Positions 8,666 to 18,509 of a stretch of DNA of 55,000 nt are shown in pieces; the stretch's first letter is position 1; each line of letters starts with the position of its first letter. The notes under the pieces were generated by a model. The model was not told the DNA's origin and did not search any database. It worked only from the letters and a program-made list of their open reading frames with translations. This DNA comes from Synoicihabitans lomoniglobus. GTDB taxonomy: Bacteria > Verrucomicrobiota > Verrucomicrobiia > Opitutales > Opitutaceae. A program made the translations under genes and the position numbers. The stretch lies in contig NZ_CP119075.1 in assembly GCF_029023725.1 (NCBI RefSeq), positions 1-55,000 on the forward strand, in the 5' to 3' direction.

Positions 8666-9751
8666 TCAACTGATGGGCACCTGTTCGGTGCATTCGAGGC
8701 CGTGACCTTCCAGGCCGACGAGTTTGCGGGGGTGGTTGGTGAGCAGACGAATTTTGCCCAGGCCGAGCGTGCGGAGGATTTGGGCGCCGATGCCGTAGTC
8801 CCGGAAATCCATCGAGGAGACGGGTTTGGTATCGGGAGTCGGGAACAACGTTTCCCACGTTTGCGAAGGCTGCATGTAGAGCACGGCCCCCGATCCGGCG
8901 GCGGCGATCTGTTTCAGGCTCGCCTGCACGAGGTCGAACTCGGCGCGGTCACTTTGTTCCTTGAATACGTCCGTCAACGGATTGGCGCTGTGCACGCGGA
9001 CGAGATTGGGTTCGTCGGCGCGGATGGAGCCGAGGGTCAGTGCCAGATGGCGGCGTTGGTCGAGACGACTGCGGAACACGTGCGCGTTAAACGTGCCGTG
9101 CGGGGTCTCGATGGATGATTCGGCGAGCTTTTCCACCAGCGAGTCTCGTTCGAGGCGGTAGGCAATCAGTTGCTGGACCGAGATCATGACCAGTCCGAAC
9201 TTCTCCTTGAACGCGATCAGCTGGGGCAGGCGTTGCATCGTGCCGTCGTCATTGACGAGTTCGCACAACACGCCGCTCGGATCGAGCCCGGCGAGCGTGG
9301 CCAGGTCGACGGCCGCTTCGGTGTGACCGGCGCGTTCCAACACGCCGCCGGGGCGGGCGCGGAGGGGAAACACGTGGCCGGGCTGGACCAAGTCGGCGGC
9401 GGTCGACGTAGGCTCGGCCAAAAGGCGGATCGCGATGGAACGGTCGTAGGCGCTCACGCCGGTGCTGATGCCGTTGCTGGCATCGACGCTCACGGCGAAA
9501 TCGGTGCGCTGCACCTCGCGATTGCGTGCGGTCATGGGGCCTAGTCCGAGCCGGTCGAGGCGGGCGCCCGTGGTGGGCACGCACACGATGCCACTGCCGT
9601 AGCGGATCATCATGTTGACGGTCTCCGGCGTGGCCTTGGAGGCGGCCATAATCAGGTCGCCCTCGTTTTCGCGGTTTTCGTCGTCGGTGACGATGATCAG
9701 TTTGCCGGCGGCGACAGCGGCGATGGCTTCTTCAACAGTATCAAAGGACAT
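8666..9751 (-). CDS. ribB: 3,4-dihydroxy-2-butanone-4-phosphate synthase with degenerate GTP cyclohydrolase II domain (RibBX type)
   Basis: 361 residues. Residues 1-200 are a full DHBP synthase (RibB), with the acidic DDENRENEGDL loop, RNREVQRTDF, and the GHVFPLRA / GHTEAAVDL segments; it converts ribulose 5-phosphate to the four-carbon riboflavin precursor. Residues 205-361 have the fold signature of GTP cyclohydrolase II (RVHSANPLTDVF, DFRDYGIGAQIL, LGLGKIRLLTNHPRK) but lack all three zinc-binding cysteines and the catalytic loop normally reading RQEGRGIG. It therefore probably supplies only DHBP synthase activity, and a separate RibA is expected elsewhere. No FMN riboswitch is visible upstream (9752-9864). 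Confidence 0.93.
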   Translation of the reverse strand: MSFDTVEEAIAAVAAGKLIIVTDDENRENEGDLIMAASKATPETVNMMIRYGSGIVCVPTTGARLDRLGLGPMTARNREVQRTDFAVSVDASNGISTGVSAYDRSIAIRLLAEPTSTAADLVQPGHVFPLRARPGGVLERAGHTEAAVDLATLAGLDPSGVLCELVNDDGTMQRLPQLIAFKEKFGLVMISVQQLIAYRLERDSLVEKLAESSIETPHGTFNAHVFRSRLDQRRHLALTLGSIRADEPNLVRVHSANPLTDVFKEQSDRAEFDLVQASLKQIAAAGSGAVLYMQPSQTWETLFPTPDTKPVSSMDFRDYGIGAQILRTLGLGKIRLLTNHPRKLVGLEGHGLECTEQVPIS

Positions 9752-9864
9752 AGTAAAATGGATGAGCTAGCAGGAACCGGAAACCGACTTCGCGCAAGCG
9801 ATGCGGCGAGCGTGGGGCAATTCATCCGGGTGGGGCAACGGGGTTGTGACGCGGGTGGTGGCGC

Positions 9865-10719
9865 TCAAAGGTGGCCCCGGCGGAAGTCGCGGGGCGTGCA
9901 GTGGCAGCCTTCGCGAAAGGCCTGGTTGAAGCGACTTATCGAGTTGAAGCCCGATGCCAGGGCGATTTCCGCGATGGAGGCGTCGGTGGTGACGAGCAGG
10001 CGCTGGGCGTGCGAAACGCGGTGCTGGGTCAGGCATTTGATCAAGGTGGTGCCGAAAACGCGCTGAAAAAGATTCATCGCGTAGTTGGGGTGCAGTTTCA
10101 CGTGATCAGCGATGTCCTGAACGCCGATTTCGTGGGGGTATTTTTGGGCGATGAATGCCGCCATCTGCTCAACCCGGTTGAGCCGAATGCCCGTCATGTG
10201 GAGAGACCGTTGGGGCACGGTGCGCTGCACGCGGTGGGCGAGGCGGGTCAGGCGAGCTTGGATTTCGAGCAGGACCACGTGTTCGGTCTCGGGATCATTG
10301 CTTTCCAGATCGCTCTCCCATTGCGCGAAACGTGCCCGGTCGGTTTCCTGTTTTGCACCCAATGCTTCGCTGACCACGCGACCTTGCATCAAGGCTTGAG
10401 CGAAGGTTTCGGGCATGCGCCATTGCAGGAACCACGGCAGGGGGACGGTGACGACGTAGTAGGCGACGTCGGGGCTGAACGACAGGATTTGATGCGGAAC
10501 GGCGGCCCAAAAGGCGCTCAGGTGTCCTGCGGTGATTTCGATTTGTGAGCCCCCGAGCAAGTAAACGACGGATCCGCTCAGCATGAGGTTCAGTTCGATT
10601 TCGTTGTGCTGGTCCGGGCGCCGCATGGGCGACGGCTGCCAGTGCACGCAGGTCAGGCCGTAGGGCGAGAACGTGGCCCGCGAGGGATCGAAGGAACGGG
10701 GTGGTGGAGTCGAACGCAT
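9865..10719 (-). CDS. AraC-family transcriptional regulator
   Basis: 284 residues. The N-terminal half is a cupin-like sensing domain (NEIELNLMLSGSVVYLLGG, GHLSAFWAAVPHQ). The C-terminal 100 residues carry the double helix-turn-helix of AraC/XylS regulators (IGVQDIADHVKLHPNYAMNL..., SIAEIALASGFNSISRFN). It is transcribed away from the DUF1593 hydrolase at 10953, across a 233-bp shared promoter region, so it probably regulates that gene, likely in response to a sugar or nucleoside-like compound. The start at 10719 retains the cupin region; the first 12 residues are proline-rich and poorly conserved in such proteins. Confidence 0.92.
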   Translation of the reverse strand: MRSTPPPRSFDPSRATFSPYGLTCVHWQPSPMRRPDQHNEIELNLMLSGSVVYLLGGSQIEITAGHLSAFWAAVPHQILSFSPDVAYYVVTVPLPWFLQWRMPETFAQALMQGRVVSEALGAKQETDRARFAQWESDLESNDPETEHVVLLEIQARLTRLAHRVQRTVPQRSLHMTGIRLNRVEQMAAFIAQKYPHEIGVQDIADHVKLHPNYAMNLFQRVFGTTLIKCLTQHRVSHAQRLLVTTDASIAEIALASGFNSISRFNQAFREGCHCTPRDFRRGHL

Positions 10720-10952
10720 GGTCGGAATGGCCGCGAATCGTTCAGCCGAAAAATCTTAGAATTACGGCAATAAATGAGGGAAACAAGGAGGAGTGCTAAG
10801 AAAATATCTGGTATCCTAAGGGTGCCCATTCCTCTCTTCCTCGCCCGAGCTCGATCTCCGCCGCCATACTGGCTTTCTTCAGGCGAGTCCGTTGCACTCC
10901 ACTATACCCCTACCGGCCGACTGCCATCTGATGCTTGGCCGACCTTCCTTTT
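10720..10952. promoter_or_regulatory. Divergent promoter region between AraC regulator and DUF1593 gene
   Basis: AT-rich compared with its surroundings. CTAAG occurs twice in direct orientation exactly 20 bases apart (10796-10800 and 10816-10820), and CTTAG, the inverted form, lies at 10755-10759. Two direct half-sites two helical turns apart are the usual arrangement for AraC-family binding. The assignment is inferred from spacing only. Confidence 0.35.
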
Positions 10953-12392
10953 ATGAAATCGAAAACCCCCTGGCTGCTTCTTATCACCGCGTTGTTATGG
11001 GTGTCCGCATTGCCCGCGTCCGCCGTTTCCCGTGCGAAACCCCGGGTGTTGGTTCTCACCGACATGGGGGCCGATCCTGACGACGAGCAGTCGCTCGTGC
11101 GGCTCCTGCTCTACGCCAATCAGCTCGATATCGAGGGTATTGTCGCCACGACCTCCTGCTGGCAACGCAACCGCATTCGGCCCGACTTCATCCATACGAT
11201 TCTTGATGCCTACGAACAGGTGCAGCCCAACTTGTTGCAGCACGAACCGGGTTACCCCACCGCCGATGCGTTGCGCGCCATCACCAAGGACGGCATACCC
11301 AAATACGGGATGACGGGTGTGGGTGAAGGCATGAATACGGCAGGCTCCGACTGGATCATCGAATTGCTGGAAAAGGACGATGACCGACCGCTGTGGATTT
11401 CGGTCTGGGGTGGTCCCAATGTGCTGGCGCAGGCGTTGTATGAACTCGACCGCACGCGGTCGGCCGAGGAGCTGCGGCGTCTGGTGGCAAAGCTGCGCGT
11501 CTATACGATCTCCGATCAGGACGACAGTGCCATGTGGTTGCGCGAGAAATTCCCTGATTTGTTCTACATCGTCACGCCGGGAGACAGCTACGGGCAGTCT
11601 GTCTGGGTGGGGATCAACAGCGTTTACGACGGCATCGACAACACCACCATCAGCAACCGCTGGCTGGCCGAGAACATCCAGCAGGGGCACGGCCCGTTGG
11701 GCGCGGTGTATCCCGACGTGGCCTGGGCCATGGAAGGCGACACGCCCGCTTTTCTGGGACTGTTGCCCAACGGACTCAACGTGCCCGACCGGCCCGACTG
11801 GGGCGGCTGGGGCGGTCGTTACGAGGTGAGCACTCCGGCGTTCGATTCGATTGGAGACGGGAGCTCCGTGGTGGTGCCCACGCCGGAAACCCGTCCCATC
11901 TGGACCAATGCCGCCGACACTTATCAGCCGTATCTTTCAGGTGAATACAATCGGACGGTGAGCAAGCACGACCAGAGTTTTACCAGTGATCAGGTCACGC
12001 TCTGGCGGTGGCGTGATGATTTTCAAAACGACTTCGCTGCACGCATGGATTGGACGACGAAATCCTATGCCGAGGCCAACCACCCGCCGGTGCCGCACCT
12101 CAATCATCCCGATCGCATCACGGTGAAATCCGGCCAGGGCTTCACCCTCGATGCCTACGGCAGCCGCGATCCCGATGGCGATAGCATCAGCTACCTTTGG
12201 TTCTATTATCCGGAAGCCGGCACGTCCGACAAAGCCGGCTCCCCCGGAGGGGCGGAGAATGTGGACCGCTTTCATGTCAACGCGCCCGAAGTGGATCAGG
12301 AAGTTACCCTGCACTTCATCCTCCGTATCACCGATAAAGGCACGCCGGCGCTGTCGCGTTACCGGCGCGTCATCGTGACCGTGACACCTTGA
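10953..12392 (+). CDS. Secreted DUF1593 protein (nucleoside-hydrolase-like N-terminus, Ig-like C-terminus)
   Basis: 479 residues from ATG 10953, which starts a good signal peptide (MKSKTPWLLLITALLWV... cleaved after SALPASA). A TTG at 10935 would add six residues. Residues 28-340 match the DUF1593 (Sde182-type) family: TDMGADPDDEQSL is the aspartate-rich motif related to inosine-uridine nucleoside hydrolases, followed by ISVWGGPNVLAQAL. The last 120 residues look like the DUF1593 C-terminal beta-sandwich (GSRDPDGDSISYLWFYYPEAG). Exported; probably acts on a glycosidic bond in polysaccharide or nucleoside-like substrates, but its activity is not established. Likely controlled by the divergent AraC regulator. 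Confidence 0.88.
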   Translation: MKSKTPWLLLITALLWVSALPASAVSRAKPRVLVLTDMGADPDDEQSLVRLLLYANQLDIEGIVATTSCWQRNRIRPDFIHTILDAYEQVQPNLLQHEPGYPTADALRAITKDGIPKYGMTGVGEGMNTAGSDWIIELLEKDDDRPLWISVWGGPNVLAQALYELDRTRSAEELRRLVAKLRVYTISDQDDSAMWLREKFPDLFYIVTPGDSYGQSVWVGINSVYDGIDNTTISNRWLAENIQQGHGPLGAVYPDVAWAMEGDTPAFLGLLPNGLNVPDRPDWGGWGGRYEVSTPAFDSIGDGSSVVVPTPETRPIWTNAADTYQPYLSGEYNRTVSKHDQSFTSDQVTLWRWRDDFQNDFAARMDWTTKSYAEANHPPVPHLNHPDRITVKSGQGFTLDAYGSRDPDGDSISYLWFYYPEAGTSDKAGSPGGAENVDRFHVNAPEVDQEVTLHFILRITDKGTPALSRYRRVIVTVTP

Positions 12393-12416
12393 ATTCCCGT
12401 CGGTCCGCCGCCGCGT

Positions 12417-12480
12417 AAAAAAAGGCGCGCCGATGGGGGCGCGCCTTGAGGAAAAGACTTCGCCCGGCGTTCTCGCCGGG
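12417..12480. terminator. Convergent terminator region between DUF1593 gene and RNase E/G
   Basis: A perfect 10-bp stem (AAGGCGCGCC 12422-12431 / GGCGCGCCTT 12438-12447) preceded by an A-run at 12417-12423, which gives a U-tract for minus-strand transcripts. A second hairpin, CCCGGCG 12463-12469 / CGCCGGG 12474-12480, lies on the side of the ribonuclease gene. The pair separates two converging transcripts. Confidence 0.75.
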
Positions 12481-12499
12481 CCGGTGGAGGGGGCGAAAC

Positions 12500-14266
12500 T
12501 TACCGATACTCTTCGCCGGTGATGGCGTTGATGATCTTGAAATTTTCGACGTGGTAGGAGAGGTCGGCGCGGAAGGCCAACTTGACGCCGAAATCGCGCT
12601 CCATGCGCACGAGCAGGTCGGCGTCTTCGTTGCGCAGACGCTCGAGAATGGTCGGGTGCACGAGCACGCGCAGGGCGTAGTCGTCCGAGCCATTGCGGCC
12701 GGTGAGGCGGCGCACCACGGAGGAGAGTTTACGCTGCAACTCGACCGAGATGGTGGTGGCGGATTTTACGCTGCCACGGCCGCGGCAATACGGGCAGTCG
12801 GTGTAGAGATTGGACGACAATGACTCGTGCTGGCGCTGGCGGGTCATTTGCAGAATGCCGAGCTGCGAGATCGGCAAGATGTGCGTCTTGGCGCGGTCCT
12901 GGCTCATCAGTTCCTGCATGCGCTCGTAGACGGCGTTGCGGTGGCGGCGCTCCTTCATGTCGATGAAGTCGATGACGAGGAGGCCACCGAGATTGCGCAG
13001 ACGAATCTGGCGGCAGATCTCGGTCGCGGCCTCGAGGTTGACGGCGTAGATGACGTTCTTCTCGTCGCCGCCGCGGTTCTTGTGGGAGCCGGTGTTTACG
13101 TCGACAGCGATAAGGGCCTCGGTCTCGTCGATGATGATCTCACCGCCGGAGGGCAGGCCGACCTTGCGCAGGGCGGTTTGCTCGATCTGGCGCTCGATGT
13201 TGAAGCGCTCAAAGATCGGAATGTTGTCCTTGTAGAGGGCGATCTTGCCTTTGGAGCGGGCGGAGATTTGGGCCACGGCGGCTTGGGCGCGGGCGTGGTC
13301 GTCGGTGCTGTCCACGAGGACGCGGTCGACGTCTTCGGTGAGGAAGTCGCGCACGGTGCGCTCGACGATGTCGGGCTCCTGGTAAAGGCAGGCGGGGGCG
13401 CGTTCGCTTGATTCGCGAGCTTGGATCTGTGCCCAGGTTTTGAGGAGCAGGTGCAAGTCGCGGACGAAGTAGCGGGCTTTTTTGCCCTCGCCGGCGGTGC
13501 GCACGATGACGCCCATGCCTTCGGGGATGGTGAGCTCGTTGACCAGGCGCTTGAGGCGGGTGCGCTCCTTGGGGTCCTCGATCTTGCGGGAGATACCGCA
13601 TTGGTCGCTGTAGGGCATGAGCACCAGGTAGCGGCCGGGCAGGGAGAGGTTGGTGGTGGTGCGGGGACCCTTGGTGCCGATGGGGCCCTTGGTCACTTGG
13701 ATGACGATCTCGGAGCCGGCCGGGTAGAGTTTGGGGATGTCCTTAACGGTGGGCTCGTTGCCGGACTTCTTGTTTTTGCCGCGCTTGCTGTTCACGCGCA
13801 CGATCTCGACGGAGGAGTCGGCGGCGGCGGGGAGCATGTCCCAGTAGTGGAGGAAGGCGTTTTTGTTGTAGCCGATGTCGACGAACGCGGCCTTGAGGCC
13901 GGGATCGAGGTTTTTGATGCGGCCCTTGTAGATGCCGCCGACCATGCGGTTGTCGGACTCGCGCTCGATTTCGTATTTCTCGAGCACGCCATCGACGAGC
14001 AGGGCGACCCGCTTTTCGAGCGGTTCGGCGTTGATGATGAGTTCGCGGAAGGACGTCTTCTGCTTTTGGAAAGCAGCGACGATTTTTTGGAGCAGCGGGC
14101 GCTGTTTGGCGCGGTCTTGGGAGCCCTTTTTTAGGCCTTTGCGATCGAGCGCATCGGCTTTGCGTTGGGCGGGCGGCTGGGCCAGTTCTTCGTCATAGCG
14201 GGAAGCCGGGTCGGGAGCATCTGAAGAGGTGCTGCCGTCGCGCCGGGAGGAGGATTGATCGCTCAT
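12500..14266 (-). CDS. rng: Ribonuclease E/G
   Basis: 588 residues, starting at ATG 14266 where AAGGA lies about 11 bases upstream; a more distal ATG at 14302 adds 12 residues without a good ribosome site. An N-terminal basic, low-complexity stretch (about 1-90) precedes an S1-type RNA-binding domain ([23 protein letters not shown]) and the DNase I-like catalytic core ([24 protein letters not shown]). The zinc-link motif CPYCRGRG sits near residue 505. The long C-terminal degradosome scaffold of E. coli RNase E is absent, so the protein is closer in size to RNase G. Endonuclease in mRNA decay and rRNA processing. RodA is encoded just upstream on the same strand. Confidence 0.95.
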   Translation of the reverse strand: MSDQSSSRRDGSTSSDAPDPASRYDEELAQPPAQRKADALDRKGLKKGSQDRAKQRPLLQKIVAAFQKQKTSFRELIINAEPLEKRVALLVDGVLEKYEIERESDNRMVGGIYKGRIKNLDPGLKAAFVDIGYNKNAFLHYWDMLPAAADSSVEIVRVNSKRGKNKKSGNEPTVKDIPKLYPAGSEIVIQVTKGPIGTKGPRTTTNLSLPGRYLVLMPYSDQCGISRKIEDPKERTRLKRLVNELTIPEGMGVIVRTAGEGKKARYFVRDLHLLLKTWAQIQARESSERAPACLYQEPDIVERTVRDFLTEDVDRVLVDSTDDHARAQAAVAQISARSKGKIALYKDNIPIFERFNIERQIEQTALRKVGLPSGGEIIIDETEALIAVDVNTGSHKNRGGDEKNVIYAVNLEAATEICRQIRLRNLGGLLVIDFIDMKERRHRNAVYERMQELMSQDRAKTHILPISQLGILQMTRQRQHESLSSNLYTDCPYCRGRGSVKSATTISVELQRKLSSVVRRLTGRNGSDDYALRVLVHPTILERLRNEDADLLVRMERDFGVKLAFRADLSYHVENFKIINAITGEEYR

Positions 14267-14365
14267 GGTGGGTTTTGTCCTTGGGTTGGACGGTGGCCCC
14301 ATGGGCTGAGGTTGCGGCGCAAGAATGCTCGGTCCGGCGTGCGATATCGGTGAAAAGGTTCAGTT

Positions 14366-15601
14366 TCACGTGAAGTCCTTTCGAAAACGATAGACGCTCT
14401 GGACGAGTCCTTGCAGCAAACAGCAACTGAGCACGAAGGAACCACCGTAGCTAATAAAGGGAAGTGGTATGCCCGTAATGGGCACGAGTCCGATGGTCAT
14501 GGCGATGTTTACAAACACGTGCACGGCGAAGAGCACGGTGACGCCGAGGGCGAGCAACGTGCCAAAGCTATCCCGGGCGAGGCCGGCGATGCGAATGCCA
14601 TTAAACAACATTAAACCAAACAGGCTGAGAACCGTGAGGCTTCCCAAAAGTCCTTTCTCCTCGGCGATGACCGAGAAGATGAAATCGTTGTGTGCGACGG
14701 CGCGGGGGAGGTAACCGAGTTGGGCTTGAGTGCCCTCGGTCCAGCCCTTGCCGAGCAGTCCGCCACTCCCGACCGAGATGAGCGACTGGCGTTGATTCCA
14801 GCTGATGCCCATGGGGTCGATTTTGTCGGGATTGGTGAAAGAGATGATGCGGTTGCGTTGATAATCGTGAAACGGCAGCAGGCTGTGCGGCTCGTATTCA
14901 CCCTTATCGCGCACGAAGGAGTAGTTGTTCTCCTCCATAAAGTTAATGTAACGGGCGCTGTCCCACGCGATGATTCCGATCAAGACCGCAAAGGCGCCGA
15001 GTGCTGCGACGAAGAACCGCGTCGAGAGACGGGAAACGTAGAGCATTGAGAAAACCATGGGGGGCAGGACGATGAACGACTTTAAGTCGGGTTGGAGCAG
15101 GATAAGGAAGATGGGAATTCCCACGGCAAGCGCCAACTTCCCCAGCACGCCGAGCGACTGAAACACCCCGCCGACCTTTTCGCGCATGAGAATGCTGGCC
15201 GTCATGAGCAATACGGCGGCCTTGGCCGGGTCGGAGGGTTGGAATCCGACGGGACCGATCCGCAGCCAGCGCTGTGCGCCATAGGCGTTGGTGCCGACGC
15301 CCGGAATCAGGACCAAGACGAGTAGTATTAGGCAAAGTCCGTAGAATAAATGATTTACGCTCAACCAGAACCGATAATCGATGAGCGAAACCACCACATA
15401 GACCATCGCTCCCAGGGCTAACCAAGCCCCCTGCATGATCCACGAGCTCGCGCTGGTGGAAAACTGCGCACTGTAGATGAAAGCGATGCCGATCGCACTC
15501 AACGTCGCCATGATCAGCGGCGTGCCGATGTCCCAACGTTCGCGCGTGGTCAGCTTGAAGATGCTGAATACTTCGAGCGGTGAACGCAGATTAACGGCCA
15601 T
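14366..15601 (-). CDS. rodA: Rod-shape-determining protein RodA (SEDS peptidoglycan glycosyltransferase)
   Basis: 411 residues, about ten transmembrane helices. SEDS-family signatures include GVGTNAYGAQRWLRIG, FQPSDPAKAAVLL, LQPDLKS and ITGIPLPFISYGGS near the C-terminus. In the elongasome, RodA polymerises glycan strands with a class B PBP and MreBCD. It lies immediately upstream of ribonuclease E/G on the same strand (99-bp gap), so the two are likely co-transcribed. Its presence indicates a rod or ovoid cell that elongates with MreB-dependent synthesis. Confidence 0.95.
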   Translation of the reverse strand: MAVNLRSPLEVFSIFKLTTRERWDIGTPLIMATLSAIGIAFIYSAQFSTSASSWIMQGAWLALGAMVYVVVSLIDYRFWLSVNHLFYGLCLILLVLVLIPGVGTNAYGAQRWLRIGPVGFQPSDPAKAAVLLMTASILMREKVGGVFQSLGVLGKLALAVGIPIFLILLQPDLKSFIVLPPMVFSMLYVSRLSTRFFVAALGAFAVLIGIIAWDSARYINFMEENNYSFVRDKGEYEPHSLLPFHDYQRNRIISFTNPDKIDPMGISWNQRQSLISVGSGGLLGKGWTEGTQAQLGYLPRAVAHNDFIFSVIAEEKGLLGSLTVLSLFGLMLFNGIRIAGLARDSFGTLLALGVTVLFAVHVFVNIAMTIGLVPITGIPLPFISYGGSFVLSCCLLQGLVQSVYRFRKDFT

Positions 15602-15670
15602 GGACAGAGGGAAAACGCGGAGAGAAGGGAGACGAGTGGGAGGAAAGTAGCGCGAAGTTCCGACCCGTGG

Positions 15671-17176
15671 TCAAGGAGTGGCCGGAGCTTTCGTCGCCCC
15701 GGAAGCATCGTCCGGTTCGACCGCGGTGAGCTCCGGCGCGGCGGTCTCGGCCGACGGCAGCGTGGAAAGTCCGTTGGCCGTGCCCAGCATGAGCCAGAAA
15801 ATCACCGCCCCCATGGGCCCTTCGAGCACGACGCCGAAACAGGCCGTCACGAGGATGGTCCAACCACTCAGCCAGAAGGGGAGAGCCAGCCTGTCCTCGG
15901 TGTGCACCACGTGCCAGGTTCGCTTGGTTATAACGACGATGATGGCCAAGTAGGCGGCGAGTCCCACCAGACCCATCCGCGCAAACACTGTCATGATGAT
16001 CGAGTGGGGACTGCGCACGTTGTAGTCCTCACTGACATTGGCGTAGTAAGTTTGCATGAACTCCGACGCGAGATCGTGGCCGAAACCGAGTCCCAGCACG
16101 GGATTGGTTTCCCAGGTCTCCCGGGTCACGAGTTCCCACCAGACTAGACGATACTGGTTGTTCGCTCCTTTGTTAAAGGTGTCTTCGCCTTGATAGCGAC
16201 GATGCCCAGCGGGATCGACGACTGAGATTGCTTTTTCGTAGAGGCCGAGCAGGGGCGTTTGTTGCCAAGGCGTATTGGTGATGCGGGCGACCCACAACGT
16301 GCCCAAGACACCGAGCACCGCCGCCGTGCCGACCCAGGCCGTGAGCTTCCAGCGCCGACCGAGCATCAGCCAGCCCCCACCGACCACCAAGGCGAGCATG
16401 GCGGCGCGGTTGTCGGTATTGATCACCTCAAACACCATCGCGGCCGCGAGAATCGGCCGATACCAGCCCCCTTTTTGCTCAAAGCGCAGATACTGCACGA
16501 TGGCTCCCATCGCGAGAAACATGCCCACCAAGTCCGCCTTATAATAAATGAGCGGCGCGCCGTTGATCTGCAGCACGTCAAAGAAGAACCCGGGAAACAG
16601 CTCCACCAGTCGGTGGGTGAACAACAGCACCACGGCCGAAATGCGCACGGTCTTGAGCAACACCTCCTTCAGTTCCGGCGCGCGTCGCACCCAGTTTTGG
16701 GCGAGGAAGAAGAACGCCGCGTAGTAAACCGTTGCGAAATCCCGCGCAGCGAAAAAGCCGTGGCGGGGGAAATCGAAAGCAAATCGCACCGCTCCGATCA
16801 CCATCCAGACGACGATAAGAATCTCCAGTCCGCCCACGCGATAGCCGGCGGCGCCACGAGTCGCGCGTTGGATGACTTGCAGCCCCACCAACACGATCAA
16901 CCCCGCCTCGGCCGGCAGCAGCGGCAATCCCGGTAGCAGGGTCAATTGGGCGAAACCTCGATTACCGACGACGTAGCCCGCCACCAGCGACGCCAGAATC
17001 CACGCCTGCAGCCGCGTCGTGCGCATCAACGAGGCCACGACCGCGAGCGAGGCGGCGACCATGGCGGCGGGCCACAACAGCGAACCCTGGGCCACGTGAT
17101 ACCCCGCCACGAGCGCGAGCAAAACGCCGGTGCCGGTAAACAAGCGGGTTCGCCAGACGGGAGCCAAGGTGGTCAT
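15671..17176 (-). CDS. O-antigen ligase / Wzy-like polymerase membrane protein
   Basis: 501 residues with 10-12 predicted membrane helices and one large periplasmic loop (about 255-365), the layout of the Wzy_C (O-antigen ligase/polymerase) family. The conserved region around ETNPVLGLGFGHDL and VRSPHSIIMTVFARMGLVGL, with an exposed His after a Ser/Pro turn, fits WaaL/Wzy proteins. The last 35 residues are a charged, Ala/Thr-rich cytoplasmic tail. Next to two glycosyltransferases and a flippase-like protein, it probably polymerises or ligates a surface polysaccharide. Ligase and polymerase cannot be distinguished from sequence. Confidence 0.85.
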   Translation of the reverse strand: MTTLAPVWRTRLFTGTGVLLALVAGYHVAQGSLLWPAAMVAASLAVVASLMRTTRLQAWILASLVAGYVVGNRGFAQLTLLPGLPLLPAEAGLIVLVGLQVIQRATRGAAGYRVGGLEILIVVWMVIGAVRFAFDFPRHGFFAARDFATVYYAAFFFLAQNWVRRAPELKEVLLKTVRISAVVLLFTHRLVELFPGFFFDVLQINGAPLIYYKADLVGMFLAMGAIVQYLRFEQKGGWYRPILAAAMVFEVINTDNRAAMLALVVGGGWLMLGRRWKLTAWVGTAAVLGVLGTLWVARITNTPWQQTPLLGLYEKAISVVDPAGHRRYQGEDTFNKGANNQYRLVWWELVTRETWETNPVLGLGFGHDLASEFMQTYYANVSEDYNVRSPHSIIMTVFARMGLVGLAAYLAIIVVITKRTWHVVHTEDRLALPFWLSGWTILVTACFGVVLEGPMGAVIFWLMLGTANGLSTLPSAETAAPELTAVEPDDASGATKAPATP

Positions 17177-17255
17177 GAGTTGCGCAATGAGCGGGAAACG
17201 GTGCGGCCGATCGTGCGTGCGACCTTCGAGGGGTCAACGTCTGCCCGCGCGACCG

Positions 17256-18407
17256 TCATCGCTTCGCCCATACGCGTTGATACAGGTCGCGATAGCCCGC
17301 CGCCATGACGTCGGCCGTGAACCGGGCCTCGGCAAACTCGCGAGCGGCGACGGCGGCGGTGGGCCAACTCGGTTCGTCCGCCAGTGCGGTCGTGAGCACA
17401 CGGGCATAGTCAACCGCGTCACCGGGTCGGGCCATCCACGGATGGTCACCGGGCAGGGCTTCGACGGTGCCCGGGGCCCGGGTGGCAACGATCGGCAAAC
17501 CGGCCAACGCCGCCTCGATCGCGACCAGGGGCAGTCCTTCGAAACGGGACGGCAGCAACAGGAGATCGAATTCCCTCAACCGTTGCCGGAAATCTGCCAC
17601 CGGCGCGTGCAGCTCCACCGTCCACCCCGCCGGTGGTTGATCGGCGAGCGCTAACACGACGCCAGCGAGGTCCCCGCTGCCGAACACCCGCAGCCGGGCG
17701 GTTCGCCCGGCGGGCAGGCGCGTTTGCGCCAATACCGCGGGCAACAAGTCCGCGCCTTTCTGGGGCTCCAGTCGGCCGCCAAACCCGAGCTCGATTTGCG
17801 CGCCCACTTCACGGGGAGCCCGTCGCGTGGTTTCCGGCAAGGGCAGCCCGTTGCGAATGAGTATCGTGGGCTCCGGCGGCGGGGCTGCCCCGGTGCGCCG
17901 ACGCAGCGCCGCGAGCGCATCCGCCGCGCCTTGCGAAACGGCGGCACAATAGGCCCCGGCCAGTCGTCGGTTGCACCACCGGGCGAGCGGTGGCGCGAAA
18001 TCCCAGAACACGGCATTGTGAATCGTGCGCACCACCGGAATGTGCCGGAATGATGGATACACCGCGGTCATGACCGCGTAGGCGGCCTCGGGAATTTCGG
18101 TATGCAGGTGAATTATGTCGGGTTCGAACTGTCGCACGGCTTTAGCCAACCCGAACCCACTGATCACCATGCCGCCGAAACGCATGCCGATACGGCGTCC
18201 GCACATGAGGAGCACGCCTTGCGCTGCGAGTTCGCGTTCCAACGCCCGGCCGGTGTCACCATCCGCCAAGCCGCGCACGGCGTAGACGGCACCCTCGTAT
18301 TCGGAGCGGAGGCTTTTGATCAACGTCAGCGCCACGCGCTCCGCTCCGCCCAAAGCAAGATGGGAGACAACGTGCAGAACACGGGGAAGGCGAGTAGGGG
18401 GCCGCAT
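17256..18407 (-). CDS. GT4-family glycosyltransferase
   Basis: 383 residues from ATG 18407. The reading frame stays open far upstream, but that part is antisense to the GT2 gene and is not coding. GT-B fold: the N-terminal half has VLHVVSHLALGGAERV and DIIHLHTEIPEAAYAV. The C-terminal GT4 half has GFGGRLEPQKGADLL, LLLPSRFEGLPLVAIEA (the acidic E-x7-E sugar-nucleotide motif) and PIVATRAPGTVEAL. Inverting or retaining chemistry and the sugar cannot be read; GT4 enzymes are retaining as a class. It is followed after about 80 bp by the Wzy-like gene on the same strand, forming a polysaccharide pair. Confidence 0.9.
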   Translation of the reverse strand: MRPPTRLPRVLHVVSHLALGGAERVALTLIKSLRSEYEGAVYAVRGLADGDTGRALERELAAQGVLLMCGRRIGMRFGGMVISGFGLAKAVRQFEPDIIHLHTEIPEAAYAVMTAVYPSFRHIPVVRTIHNAVFWDFAPPLARWCNRRLAGAYCAAVSQGAADALAALRRRTGAAPPPEPTILIRNGLPLPETTRRAPREVGAQIELGFGGRLEPQKGADLLPAVLAQTRLPAGRTARLRVFGSGDLAGVVLALADQPPAGWTVELHAPVADFRQRLREFDLLLLPSRFEGLPLVAIEAALAGLPIVATRAPGTVEALPGDHPWMARPGDAVDYARVLTTALADEPSWPTAAVAAREFAEARFTADVMAAGYRDLYQRVWAKR

Positions 18408-18509
18408 CGTCAACGCGACCACCATCGTGCAGGGGCGGGGGCGGAAGCAATCCCGCGCTCCATGGCGCGGGCTTGCCGATTTGCTCATTCCGACCTCAAC
18501 TGCGCACAC

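Noticed and set aside
9752..9864. FMN riboswitch upstream of ribB
   Set aside because: The conserved RFN-element phrases are not present on the appropriate strand.
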